Source: Mycobacterium cookii
GTDB lineage: Bacteria > Actinomycetota > Actinomycetes > Mycobacteriales > Mycobacteriaceae
Direction of reading: 5' to 3'
Assembly (NCBI RefSeq): GCF_010727945.1
Contig: NZ_AP022569.1
Location: forward strand, 2,728,001 to 2,792,000
Length of the DNA stretch: 64,000 nt
Shown: positions 54,951 to 63,600 of the stretch, in pieces
Layout: every line of letters begins with the position of its first letter
How positions within the stretch are numbered: position 1 is the stretch's first letter
Program-made: the position numbers and the translations under genes
Notes under the pieces: model-generated
Databases searched by the model: none
What the model was told of the DNA's origin: nothing
The model's input: the letters and a program-made list of their open reading frames with translations, nothing else

Positions 54951-55859
54951 GTGAGCGATCTGAAAAGCCTTGGTTACATCACTATTTCGACCAATGACAT
55001 CGAGCGCTGGCGGCAGTTCGCGTTCGGGGTCCTCGGTTTTGCAGAAGGCAAGGGACCAGACACGTCTGCGCTGTATCTGCGGATGGACGAGCGTGCAGCC
55101 CGCATGATCGTCGTGCCAGGGGATTCCGACCGGGTGCTCGCCGTCGGTTGGGAGGTACGGGATCACCCGGCATTGCAGCGGGTCAAATCAGCCCTGGACG
55201 GCGCAGGGGTGCCCTTCAAACAATTGTCGACAGACGAGGCCGAGGCCCGTCGGGTGGAAGAAGTCATTACCTTTGACGATCCGGCCGGCACCGCCCTGGA
55301 GGTGTTCCACGGTGCGGTGCTCGACCACAGCCCGGTGGTCACACCGTTCGGCGCGACGTTCGTGACTGGTGACCAAGGTATGGGTCACGTCGTCTTGCCG
55401 GCAACCGATCCCAACGGTCTGTTCGACTTCTACACCGAGGTGCTGGGGTTCCGGTCTCGCGGCGCGTTCCGTGTTCCGCTACCCAAGGAATTCGGCCCGG
55501 TCCGCGTCCGCTTCCTCGGCATCAACGAACGCCACCACAGCTTGGCGGTCGTGCCGGCCGCACACCAGCGCGATCCGCGCCTGGTTCACATCATGGTCGA
55601 GGTCGACACACTCGACGCGGTCGGCCAGGCCCTGGATCGGGTCAACGCCGAGGGCTTCCAACTGTCCTCCACGCTCGGCCGTCACACCAACGACAAGATG
55701 GTGTCGTTCTACGTTCGCGCTCCAGGCGACTGGGATATCGAATTCGGCACCGACGGTATGCGGGTCGACGAAACCTTCTACACCGCTGAGGAAATCACCG
55801 CCGACAGCTATTGGGGCCATCAATGGATCGGTGAGATGCCAGCGGCCATGCGGCTATGA
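54951..55859 (+). CDS. Extradiol ring-cleavage dioxygenase, HsaC/BphC-like
   Basis: A 302-aa two-domain VOC-fold type I extradiol dioxygenase. Fe(II) ligands are His146 (MGHVVLP), His213 (LVHIMVEV) and Glu264 (DIEFG), with catalytic His195 (ERHHS) and Tyr254 (FYVRAP). These positions coincide with those of BphC-type enzymes. It opens a catechol next to the hydroxyls to give the substrate of the HsaD-like hydrolase at 49452. Start GTG 54951; its stop overlaps the next ATG. Confidence 0.92.
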   Translation: MSDLKSLGYITISTNDIERWRQFAFGVLGFAEGKGPDTSALYLRMDERAARMIVVPGDSDRVLAVGWEVRDHPALQRVKSALDGAGVPFKQLSTDEAEARRVEEVITFDDPAGTALEVFHGAVLDHSPVVTPFGATFVTGDQGMGHVVLPATDPNGLFDFYTEVLGFRSRGAFRVPLPKEFGPVRVRFLGINERHHSLAVVPAAHQRDPRLVHIMVEVDTLDAVGQALDRVNAEGFQLSSTLGRHTNDKMVSFYVRAPGDWDIEFGTDGMRVDETFYTAEEITADSYWGHQWIGEMPAAMRL

Positions 55860-57322
55860 CACCCGACGACGACGTCACGCCGATCCCCGCGTCATCGATC
55901 GGGTCGTGGGATCACGAGGCTGACGTCGTGATCGCGGGTTACGGAGTCGCCGGCGCGGCAGCGGCGGTCGAGGCCGCGCGGTCAGGCGCCGACGTCCTGG
56001 TCCTCGAGCGCACCGGATCCTGGGGCGGTGCAGCGGCGATGGCCGGTGGATTCATCTATCTCGGCGGTGGAACGGCGCTGCAAAAAGCCTGCGGGTTCAC
56101 CGATTCCGTTGACAACATGGCGGCGTTTCTCAATGTCGCCATGGGCCCCGGCGCCGACGAGAATCGCATAGGCGACTACTGCGAAGGCAGCGTCGCGCAC
56201 TTCGACTGGCTCATCGGCTGCGGCGTTCCGTTCAAAGCGGAATTCTTCGCCGAACCGGGCTGGGAGCCGATGGGCGATCAGGGATTGATGTACAGCGGAG
56301 GCGAAAATTCGTTCCCGTTCAACACCATTGCCACGCCGGCCCCACGCGGTCACGTGCCGCAGATGCAGAACAAGAAGCAGGGCGAAGCCAGCGCCGGCTA
56401 CATGCTGATGAAGCCGCTCGTCGAGACGGCGACGGCGGCCGGGGCGCGGGCGCTTTACGACGCGCGGGTGCAGTGCCTGGTTGTGGAATCCGACGGCAGG
56501 GTGGTCGGCGTCCGCGCCCGGCAGTACGGCACCCAGATGACGATCCGGGCCCGCAGCGGGGTTGTCCTTGCGACGGGAAGCTTCGCCTACAACGACGCGA
56601 TGGTAAAACGCTTCGCCCCACGGATCGCCGGCCGTCCGGCAGCATCGATCGAACAGCACGACGGTCAGGCCATCCGGATGGCCCAGGCACTTGGTGCGGA
56701 CCTGGCCCACATGGACGCGACCGAGGTCGCGATCTTCATCGACCCCCAGCAACTGGTCCGCGGCATCTTGGTCAACGGCCGCGGTCAGCGTTACGTCGCC
56801 GAGGACACCTACCCCGGCCGCGTCGGCCAGCTCACCCTCTACCAGCAGGACAACATCGCCTACCTGATCATCGACGGCGAAGCCCAGGATGAGGCGATGG
56901 CGTCCTGGTCACCGAAACTCATGCTGCGACCGGCGACGTGGGTGGCCGACATCGTTGCCGACCTGGAACGCGAGATCGATCTGCCGGCCGGTTCACTGCA
57001 GGCGACCGTGGCCGCCTACAACGAAAGTGCGGCTCGCGGCGAAGATCCGCTGCTGCACAAGAAGAAGGAGTGGGTCAAGCCGATCGGCTCACCGGTCGGC
57101 GCCGTCGATCTCCGAGAAAGCACCGGCGGCTTCACCCTGGGTGGGCTCGCGACCACGTTGGACGCCGAGGTGCTGCACGTCAGCGACCAGCCGATTCCGG
57201 GGCTTTTTGCAGCGGGCCGATCGACCGCCGGCCTGGCCGCGTGGGGCTACGCCAGCGGTGTCTCGCTGGGTGACGGCAGCTTCTACGGTCGGCGGGCGGG
57301 GCGGTCCGCAGTCAAGGGCTGA
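55856..57322 (+). CDS. FAD-dependent dehydrogenase, 3-ketosteroid Delta4-dehydrogenase-like
   Basis: A 488-aa flavoprotein of the fumarate reductase/KSTD superfamily. The FAD motif is VVIAGYGVAGAAAAVEAARS, with the second flavin region at PGLFAAGRSTAGLAAWGYAS. The C-terminal GYASGVSLGDGSF places Tyr465 and Ser467 where, from memory, 3-ketosteroid Delta4-(5alpha)-dehydrogenases carry catalytic Tyr and Ser. A Delta1-KSTD or another enoate-forming dehydrogenase is the alternative. ATGA overlap with the dioxygenase gene shows co-translation. Confidence 0.8.
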   Translation: MTPDDDVTPIPASSIGSWDHEADVVIAGYGVAGAAAAVEAARSGADVLVLERTGSWGGAAAMAGGFIYLGGGTALQKACGFTDSVDNMAAFLNVAMGPGADENRIGDYCEGSVAHFDWLIGCGVPFKAEFFAEPGWEPMGDQGLMYSGGENSFPFNTIATPAPRGHVPQMQNKKQGEASAGYMLMKPLVETATAAGARALYDARVQCLVVESDGRVVGVRARQYGTQMTIRARSGVVLATGSFAYNDAMVKRFAPRIAGRPAASIEQHDGQAIRMAQALGADLAHMDATEVAIFIDPQQLVRGILVNGRGQRYVAEDTYPGRVGQLTLYQQDNIAYLIIDGEAQDEAMASWSPKLMLRPATWVADIVADLEREIDLPAGSLQATVAAYNESAARGEDPLLHKKKEWVKPIGSPVGAVDLRESTGGFTLGGLATTLDAEVLHVSDQPIPGLFAAGRSTAGLAAWGYASGVSLGDGSFYGRRAGRSAVKG

Positions 57323-57410
57323 CCTGCGCCGATCCGTTTTCGCCATCGGAAATCGTCTCGACTTGTGGCGCCTTTGGTGACATCGGCCACACCTCTGTGC
57401 TACAACTCAT

Positions 57411-57427
57411 TATGACTAATAGTCATA
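57411..57427. promoter_or_regulatory. Perfect 17-bp palindrome upstream of the IclR gene
   Basis: TATGACTAATAGTCATA has 8-bp arms around one base. It lies 33-49 bp upstream of the ATG chosen for the IclR regulator. It is a strong candidate autoregulatory operator, and it resembles the TGACT/AGTCA half-sites of the 36-38 kb locus with a different spacer. Confidence 0.65.
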
Positions 57428-57459
57428 TGCCGCTCAGGTATGCAACGGTTGGAGAAACG

Positions 57460-58308
57460 ATGCCCAAAGCCGTCAGCGTCAGCGAGGCCGCCGAGTCGGC
57501 CACCCCAAGTGCCGTCATCGACCGCATCTCACTGGTCCTCGATGCGTTCGACGGGCCCGGGCGGCTGACGCTGGCGCAACTCGTCCGCCGCACCGGCCTG
57601 CCGCGCTCGTCGGCGCACCGGATGCTCGAGCGCCTGGTGCAACTGCGCTGGCTGCGCCGCAGCGGTCGCGACTACGAGCTCGGCATGCGCCTGGTGGAGC
57701 TGGGCTCACTCGCGGTGCACCAGGACCGTCTGGTGCGGGCAGCCGGCCCGCTGTTGGGCGAATTACACCGCGCCACAGGACTTGTCGCACACCTTGCAGT
57801 TTTGGACGGGCCCGACGTGGTCTATTTGGAGAAGGTCGGTGACCGGTTGATGTCGGCGATCCCCTCCCGGGTCGGCGGCCGCCAACCCGCACATTGCACG
57901 GCAGTCGGCAAAGCGATCATGGCTTTCTGTGACGACGATTCAGCGGTGGATCTTGACATCCGCAAGACCAAATACTCGATCTTCAGCAGCTCTCAGCTCG
58001 CTGCCGAACTGGCCAAGGTTCGCGCACACGGCGTCGCATTCGAGCGCGAAGAGTCGCAACTCGGGTTTGGCTGTGTCGCAGCACCAATCGGCTGCCCGGG
58101 CGAAGCGGTTGCGGCGGTGTCCGTGTGCGGCCCGATGAATCGGATGATGTTCGACCAACGGCTGGTTGCCCCGGTGAGGATGACGGCGATGCGGATTTGG
58201 CGCAGTGTCGAAGACGGGCCCGTTCGGGTTGCCCCGACCTTGCAACCGGTCCGGCCGCTGCGCCGGTGTCCCGCGGGGCCGCCGTGGCCGGCCGTGCAAT
58301 ACGCGTGA
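57460..58308 (+). CDS. IclR-family regulator
   Basis: A 282-aa regulator. The winged helix at about residues 18-80 (VIDRISLVLDAFDGPGRLT, LPRSSAHRMLERLVQLRWL) is followed by the IclR ligand-binding domain with VVYLEKVGDRLMSAIPSRVG and HCTAVGKAIMAF. The ATG at 57460 has GGAG six bases upstream; an in-frame start at 57397 would place coding sequence across a perfect palindrome, so I prefer the downstream start. The Pro/Arg-rich C-terminus is unusual. GTGA overlap with the esterase gene. Likely regulates the catabolic cluster in response to an aromatic or acidic intermediate. Confidence 0.88.
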   Translation: MPKAVSVSEAAESATPSAVIDRISLVLDAFDGPGRLTLAQLVRRTGLPRSSAHRMLERLVQLRWLRRSGRDYELGMRLVELGSLAVHQDRLVRAAGPLLGELHRATGLVAHLAVLDGPDVVYLEKVGDRLMSAIPSRVGGRQPAHCTAVGKAIMAFCDDDSAVDLDIRKTKYSIFSSSQLAAELAKVRAHGVAFEREESQLGFGCVAAPIGCPGEAVAAVSVCGPMNRMMFDQRLVAPVRMTAMRIWRSVEDGPVRVAPTLQPVRPLRRCPAGPPWPAVQYA

Positions 58309-59231
58309 GCCTCGATCCGCAGCTCGCCCCGCTGATCGAGGACCTGGACGCCGGCTTTCCGCCCGTCCACACCATGACCGGGGCGCAGGCCAGAGCGACC
58401 ATCCGGTCACGGTTTGTGCCGCCGCCCGCACCCGAAGCGGTCGCCGAGGTCCGCAACACGACTATCCCGGGGCCGGGCGGCGATATCCCGATCCGGATCT
58501 ATGTCCCGCTCGACGATCGTCGCCTGCCGATAGTGGTCTACGCCCACGGGGGCGGGTTCGTCTTCTGCGACCTCGACAGCCACGACGGGCTGTGTCGGAA
58601 TATCGCCAATCGCGTTCCTGCCTTGGTGATTTCGGTGGCGTATCGGCTGGCTCCAGAGAATCAGTGGCCCGACGCGGCCGAGGATGTCTATGCGGTAACC
58701 CGATGGGCCGCGGAGAACGCCGGCGCCATCGGTGGCGACGCGAATCGCATCGTGGTGGGCGGCGACAGCGCGGGCGGAAACCTGGCCGCCGTCACAACCT
58801 TGATGGCACGCGACCGCGAGGGTCCGCCGCTCGCGGGTCAGCTGCTGCTGTACCCGGTGATCGCGGCCGACTTCGACACCGAGTCCTATCGCTTGTTCGG
58901 CGAGGGCTTCTACAACCCTAGGCCTGCGATGCAGTGGTACTGGGACCAGTACGTGCCGGCAACCGGTGATCGGGACCATCCGTACGCCTCGCCGCTCCGG
59001 GCTGACCTGGTGGGGCTGCCGCCCGCGATTGTCGTTGTCGCCGGCCATGATCCACTCCGCGACGAAGGCATCGCCTACGCGCACGCGCTGGAGGCGGCGG
59101 GCGTCGAGACGGTTCGCTGCCTGTTCGAGGGCGGCGTGCACGGGTTCATGACAATGCCGATGCTCGATATTGCTCATGAGGCCAGACGACAGGCCTGCGT
59201 GGAATTGGACCGGTTGCTCGGCCATGGCTGA
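58305..59231 (+). CDS. HSL-family esterase/lipase
   Basis: A 308-aa hormone-sensitive-lipase-type hydrolase. The oxyanion motif HGGGF is at 81-85, nucleophile Ser155 is in GDSAGG, Asp249 in GHDPLRDE and His279 in GVHGF. GTG 58305 overlaps the IclR stop. In a cluster with two Baeyer-Villiger monooxygenases, an esterase is the natural next step to open the ester or lactone. It overlaps the next gene by 8 nt. Confidence 0.92.
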   Translation: MSLDPQLAPLIEDLDAGFPPVHTMTGAQARATIRSRFVPPPAPEAVAEVRNTTIPGPGGDIPIRIYVPLDDRRLPIVVYAHGGGFVFCDLDSHDGLCRNIANRVPALVISVAYRLAPENQWPDAAEDVYAVTRWAAENAGAIGGDANRIVVGGDSAGGNLAAVTTLMARDREGPPLAGQLLLYPVIAADFDTESYRLFGEGFYNPRPAMQWYWDQYVPATGDRDHPYASPLRADLVGLPPAIVVVAGHDPLRDEGIAYAHALEAAGVETVRCLFEGGVHGFMTMPMLDIAHEARRQACVELDRLLGHG

Positions 59232-59571
59232 CGGTCGAGTATTCGTCATCGACAGGGTGGTGACCAAGGCTGGGTGTGCCAGACAATTCGTCGATGCCTA
59301 TCTCGCCGACTACGCGCCCGGCGCCCGCGCGCGAGGCATGACGTTGCGCGACGTTCTTGTCAGCCCGCCGATCTGGTCGGAGGACCAGGTCAACACCGTC
59401 ACGGTCATCTGGACGCTGCCTGGCCCGCAGGCGTGGTGGGAGATGACTTGGAAGGGTCGGCCGGACCCGGCTCTGGGTGAATGGTGGTCGCGGATCAGCG
59501 ACTTGGTTGACGAGCGGACCCGTTCAGTCGCCGCTGCCACCGCCGACGTCGACGTGCTCTGCGATGTATAG
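59224..59571 (+). CDS. Small cluster-associated protein, possible alpha/beta-barrel (Dabb/EthD-like)
   Basis: A 115-aa protein. The start MADGRVFVIDRVVTKAGCAR and the pattern of strand, helix (QFVDAYLADYAPGARAR), strand (TLRDVLVSPP), strand (TVTVIWTLPGPQAWWEM), helix fits a ferredoxin-like alpha/beta barrel such as EthD or antibiotic-biosynthesis monooxygenases. No family motif is certain. It overlaps the esterase stop and the following gene start, so it belongs to the operon. Such proteins often assist ring or ester chemistry in degradative clusters. Confidence 0.65.
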   Translation: MADGRVFVIDRVVTKAGCARQFVDAYLADYAPGARARGMTLRDVLVSPPIWSEDQVNTVTVIWTLPGPQAWWEMTWKGRPDPALGEWWSRISDLVDERTRSVAAATADVDVLCDV

Positions 59572-60196
59572 CGTCACCCGGCTTCTCGACGTCACCGTCG
59601 AAGAACGGGACCGCGTCGTCGCGTCTGTCCGATCAGGGGCCGAGACGACCCGCGCGCGCCATCGCCTCGTGGAGCCGACGCTACCGGGGTCGCGGAACGG
59701 CGGCGACGTGCTGATCCACCTTCGGTTCACCTCCAAGCGTGACTGGCTTTCCGCCGCTTCGTATTTCACCGACTTGTTGGCGGACCGCGCGATCACCCGA
59801 ATCAACGGCGCCGGTTACTCGGGCAGGCCGACGCGGGGCAGCGGCGGCCCGGGCACGGTCTATCGCACCTTGTTGCTCAGTGTGTCGCCCGAGACCGATG
59901 CGGACACCGTCGCGCGATTCGAGGACGAACTGCGGTCGATGCCGCATTACATACCGGCGATCAAGGCTTGGCAGCTGAGCCGGGTGGACGATGCGATCGG
60001 GGACTCGCCGTGGACGCATGTGTTCGAGCAGGAGTTCAGTGACGTCGCCGGACTGATGGGACCATATTTGATGCATCCGATCCACTGGGCGGTGGTAGAC
60101 CGCTGGTTCGATCCGGAATGCCCCGATCTGATCGTTCGAGATCGTTTGTGCCACAGCTTTTGTCACGTCGGTCAGCACGATGCCCTGGGGATGTGA
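59564..60196 (+). CDS. Dabb-domain protein
   Basis: A 210-aa protein. The C-terminal half matches the stress-responsive alpha/beta-barrel (Dabb) pattern: TVYRTLLLSVSPETDADTVA, LRSMPHYIPAIKAWQLSRV, WTHVFEQEFSDVAGLMG, PYLMHPIHWAVVDRWF. The N-terminal half resembles a degenerate second module, so a fused dimer is possible. Bacterial Dabb proteins include small cyclases and stress proteins; role here unknown. It overlaps the preceding gene by 8 nt and is convergent with an SDR. Confidence 0.72.
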   Translation: MYSVTRLLDVTVEERDRVVASVRSGAETTRARHRLVEPTLPGSRNGGDVLIHLRFTSKRDWLSAASYFTDLLADRAITRINGAGYSGRPTRGSGGPGTVYRTLLLSVSPETDADTVARFEDELRSMPHYIPAIKAWQLSRVDDAIGDSPWTHVFEQEFSDVAGLMGPYLMHPIHWAVVDRWFDPECPDLIVRDRLCHSFCHVGQHDALGM

Positions 60197-60206
60197 CGGC
60201 GCCGGC

Positions 60207-61094
60207 TCAAACCCCGGCCGCGACGATGTTGGGGTTCGCACTGGCCGGCGGATCCAACGATGGCAGGACGATCCTGCCGTCAAGGCTGTGCACCGGCAAC
60301 TGCTGCGACGACGGGTAATGCAGGCTGAACGCCACCAAGCCGGTGCGCTCGACGGCCGGACGATGACACATCGCCAGCACGGTCTCGGCCAGATACTCCA
60401 CCGGCTCGGTGGGAAAGTCGTCCGGAATCAATTGTGCTGCACCAGGTGTGCGTATTGCTGTCGATGGCCCAACACAGTTCACGGCGATGTTGGCGTCAAC
60501 CAACTCTGCGGCGACTCCCTGGGTGAAACGGTGTAGAGCGGCCTTGCACGACGCGTAGATGACGTCGCCCGCGGTCTTGTTGTAATCGCGGTACGGCCTG
60601 ACCGGGGCGACACCGGTGACCGACCCGATGTTGACGATCCAGCCGGCGCCTTGTCTGCGCATGTGCGGCACGGCGAGCTTGGTCAGTACGAACGGTGTCC
60701 GCAGATAGTGGTCGACAGTCCTGTCGAAAGTGTCCAGCGACATCTTCTCGACGACCGCGTAATCGGCGAAACCGGCGTTGTTGACCAGGATGTCGATCCG
60801 ACCGGTGCGGGCCAGCACGGCCTCGATCATGCGGTTGCGCGCGGCGGCGTCCTCGAGGTCGGCGGTGATGCCGAACGCCGATCCACCCGCGGCTTCGATC
60901 AGCGCTACGGTCTCGACGATCGTGCCCGGCACCGTCGATGCCGCGCCGGACCGGATCGAGGGCGACGGGTGGTGGGCACGCGCCGTCACGGCCACAGTCG
61001 CACCCTCTGCCGCGAGACGTTGGGCGATCGAGCGCCCGATGCCGCGGCTGCTGCCGGTGACCAAAGCTGTTTTACCGGAGAGTAATTGGTTCAC
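60207..61094 (-). CDS. Short-chain dehydrogenase/reductase with an internal insertion
   Basis: A 295-aa SDR. The nucleotide motif VTGSSRGIGRSIAQRLA is followed by an insertion of about 20 residues after the second strand (HHPSPSIRSGAASTVPGTI) not present in the other SDRs here. NNAGFADYAVVE is central, Ser is in NIGSVTG, and the catalytic Tyr/Lys is YASCK. GTG 61094 overlaps the BVMO stop (GTGA). It likely supplies or removes the ketone for the upstream Baeyer-Villiger enzyme. Confidence 0.87.
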   Translation of the reverse strand: MNQLLSGKTALVTGSSRGIGRSIAQRLAAEGATVAVTARAHHPSPSIRSGAASTVPGTIVETVALIEAAGGSAFGITADLEDAAARNRMIEAVLARTGRIDILVNNAGFADYAVVEKMSLDTFDRTVDHYLRTPFVLTKLAVPHMRRQGAGWIVNIGSVTGVAPVRPYRDYNKTAGDVIYASCKAALHRFTQGVAAELVDANIAVNCVGPSTAIRTPGAAQLIPDDFPTEPVEYLAETVLAMCHRPAVERTGLVAFSLHYPSSQQLPVHSLDGRIVLPSLDPPASANPNIVAAGV

Positions 61095-62998
61095 CGCAGG
61101 ACGAAATCCTCTTCGTCCGGCGCGCGATGCTGCTGCCAGACGTCGACCAGTCGGTAGGGTGTAGCCACCACGACGCGGCCCGACCCGGATCGGTAATAGG
61201 TGTGCGCGCTCGGCGTGTGACACCACACGGTACGGCTCATCGCCTGATCGATCTCGGCCACGTATTTCTCATACGCTCGCTGGGTGACTTCGATGGTGCT
61301 GGTGCCGCGCAGCGCCATCAACTGCAGACACTCGATGATGTAGTGCGCAAGCACCTCCATCGAGAAGTTCGCTCCCGCACCGTGGCCGGGGCTGTAATTC
61401 GGTGCCGACATCGTGAACAAGTTCGGAAAGCCGGGTACGGTCCCGCCGCGGTAAGCGCGAGGGCTGTCGCCCCATTCGTCGACCAGCTTCTTTCCGTCGC
61501 GGCCCCTGATGTCGATGGTGGACAGGAAGTCCAGGTGATAACCGGTGGCATAGATGATGACATCGAGATCGATCTGCCGACCACTCTGGGTGACAATGCC
61601 TTTGGTGTTGACTTCGGCTGGCTCGCTGGCCTCGACATCGACGTGCTCGCGGGTCAGGGCCGCGTAATAGCCGCCAGGATCGCGGATGATCCGCTTGCCG
61701 TATGGCGCGAAGTCCGGGGTGACCTTCTTAGCCAGTGCGGTGTCTTTGCCGAACATTCGCTCGATGTATTCCAGACACATCTGCAACAGAACGTCGTTGG
61801 CCGCGGAGATGGACAGGTGGTTCTCCGCCCACTCCGGATCTTGCAGAATCACTGGGTAGTTGTTGTCCGCAGTGCCCCAATAGGACTTGAGTCGATTCCA
61901 TTTGGCGTAGTACGGCAGGTGCCTGCCCAGGTAACGCTTGTGCGCCGGCACATCGTCGGTGAGCCGTTTCCGCGGCGCCACCCAATGCGGCTGGCGTTGG
62001 AACACCGTCAGGTGATCCACCTGGTCGACGCAGGCGTCGACGATCTGCACGGCGGTACAACCGGCTCCGATGATCGCCACCCTCTTTCCCGCGAGATTCA
62101 GCGACGAATCCCACAGCGCCGAGTGAACACTGATGCCCGCGAACGTTTCCCGGCCTTTGATGTCGGGCCAGCGCGGGCGGTTCAAGTAGCCTGTCGCGGT
62201 CACCACCACGCTGGCGAAGCTGACACCGCGACGGCCGTCGGCGTCCACCGAATGGATCTGCCACTGCCTGCGGCCTTCGTCCCACCACAGTGCCTGCACC
62301 TCGGTGCCGAACCGGGTGCACTCGCGCAGTTTGTGCTTGTCGGCCAACGTAACCAGATAACTTTGGTACTCCGCACCTGCGGGGTAGTAACTGCTCCAGT
62401 CCGGATTGACCTCACGCGACAGTGAGTAGTACGCCGACGGCGTGTCCACCCCGATGCCCGGATAGGTTGTGGTGCACCATGTTCCACCTACCTCCGCGTT
62501 TCGATCGAAGATCTGGTAGCGCACGCCTTCTTCGGCGGCCGCCAGCGCGAGGCTGATCCCGGCGATGCCCGCCCCGATGATGGCGATCTCCACGCTGTCC
62601 GGGATCGGCACGGTGCGAGGCAGCGTCGGCTGCGACCGTTGGAAACCGCCCTGCTCGAGCAACAGATCCACCTGTTCGTCGTCGACCTTCGAACCCAGTG
62701 CGATCGGCAGCAGTCGCGCGAAGAATTCGCGGTCGTCAGCAGGTGTCGCCTGGGCACGCCGCGGCGTGCCCAGTGCGTCGATGACGGCGTCGACCAACGC
62801 CGCGGCCGTATCGGGATCGGTCGCACCGGCCCGCTCGGGCGGATCGGGGATGTATGAGATTTTCGCGGCGTACGCCTCGATCACAGCCGGGTCACCGGTG
62901 AGCTGGGCCAGGACTGCCGTCAAAACTCCAGGGTCGGCCTGTCGCAGGTTTTCGCGCAGCTCATCGTGTTCGGGCGCGGCGGGCCCGCCCACCGGCAT
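61091..62998 (-). CDS. Baeyer-Villiger monooxygenase, 4-hydroxyacetophenone monooxygenase-like
   Basis: A 635-aa flavin monooxygenase. It has an extra N-terminal helical region of about 130 residues, typical of the HAPMO group, then FAD motif GAGIAG at 142-147, BVMO fingerprint FAGISVHSALWD at 286-297, and NADPH motif IIGAGCTAVQ. ATG 62998 is preceded by AGGGA; an in-frame TTG at 63040 would add 14 residues. It is the second BVMO in the cluster and is co-translated with an SDR. Substrate, aromatic or aliphatic ketone, cannot be decided. Confidence 0.92.
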   Translation of the reverse strand: MPVGGPAAPEHDELRENLRQADPGVLTAVLAQLTGDPAVIEAYAAKISYIPDPPERAGATDPDTAAALVDAVIDALGTPRRAQATPADDREFFARLLPIALGSKVDDEQVDLLLEQGGFQRSQPTLPRTVPIPDSVEIAIIGAGIAGISLALAAAEEGVRYQIFDRNAEVGGTWCTTTYPGIGVDTPSAYYSLSREVNPDWSSYYPAGAEYQSYLVTLADKHKLRECTRFGTEVQALWWDEGRRQWQIHSVDADGRRGVSFASVVVTATGYLNRPRWPDIKGRETFAGISVHSALWDSSLNLAGKRVAIIGAGCTAVQIVDACVDQVDHLTVFQRQPHWVAPRKRLTDDVPAHKRYLGRHLPYYAKWNRLKSYWGTADNNYPVILQDPEWAENHLSISAANDVLLQMCLEYIERMFGKDTALAKKVTPDFAPYGKRIIRDPGGYYAALTREHVDVEASEPAEVNTKGIVTQSGRQIDLDVIIYATGYHLDFLSTIDIRGRDGKKLVDEWGDSPRAYRGGTVPGFPNLFTMSAPNYSPGHGAGANFSMEVLAHYIIECLQLMALRGTSTIEVTQRAYEKYVAEIDQAMSRTVWCHTPSAHTYYRSGSGRVVVATPYRLVDVWQQHRAPDEEDFVLR

Positions 62999-63120
62999 CG
63001 ATTCCCTGGCTGCGGTCACGGTGACGAGTATCGAAGCCAATGGCCACCTCTGGCAGACGATGTTCCACTGACCGGGCGACCGGGCGATCGGCGAGACGAC
63101 AACGGAGTTGACTGGCCGGC

Positions 63121-63600
63121 ATGACCAACGACATCACACTGTCGGAACTGCAGGAATTCATCGCCGGCTTCTGGTACCACTACGACGAAGCGCTCTACGA
63201 CGATCTGGCCGCCAGCTTCGCTGAGGACGTGCACTATCTGACTCGAAGCGACACCGGAACCAGCCCGTTCGAGAACCTGATGTCCCCCGAGATCCACGGA
63301 CGCGACGCGGTGATGACGTGGCTGATGCAGCATCGCCAGGAAAGCCCCTACCCGTTACGACACCACGCCACCAACATCCACCGGACGGGCGCCGACGGCG
63401 CAATCACCAACGCCCACTTCTACATTCTCGTCAACCAGATCGCCAACTTCGTGCCGTTCGCGGTGTCCAGTGGTGTGGTCAGCGTGGGCGTTCGCCGCGG
63501 CCGGGACGGCTTGGAGTTCACCACGATGGACGTGGTGCTGGACACCCAGAATTCGGTCCCGCAGTCCGAGCTCACCGCTGACAGCGCCGCGGGGTCGTGA
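63121..63600 (+). CDS. SnoaL/NTF2-like protein
   Basis: A 159-aa NTF2-fold protein. The helix LQEFIAGFWYHYDEALYDDL, DVHYLTRSDTG, the HGRDAVMTWLMQHRQES helix and later strands (HHATNIHRTGADGAITNAHF) fit the SnoaL-like group that includes small-subunit-like or cyclase proteins. It is divergent from the HAPMO-like gene (122-bp gap) and overlaps the next SDR start (GTGA). Probably acts on the same substrate family. Confidence 0.78.
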   Translation: MTNDITLSELQEFIAGFWYHYDEALYDDLAASFAEDVHYLTRSDTGTSPFENLMSPEIHGRDAVMTWLMQHRQESPYPLRHHATNIHRTGADGAITNAHFYILVNQIANFVPFAVSSGVVSVGVRRGRDGLEFTTMDVVLDTQNSVPQSELTADSAAGS

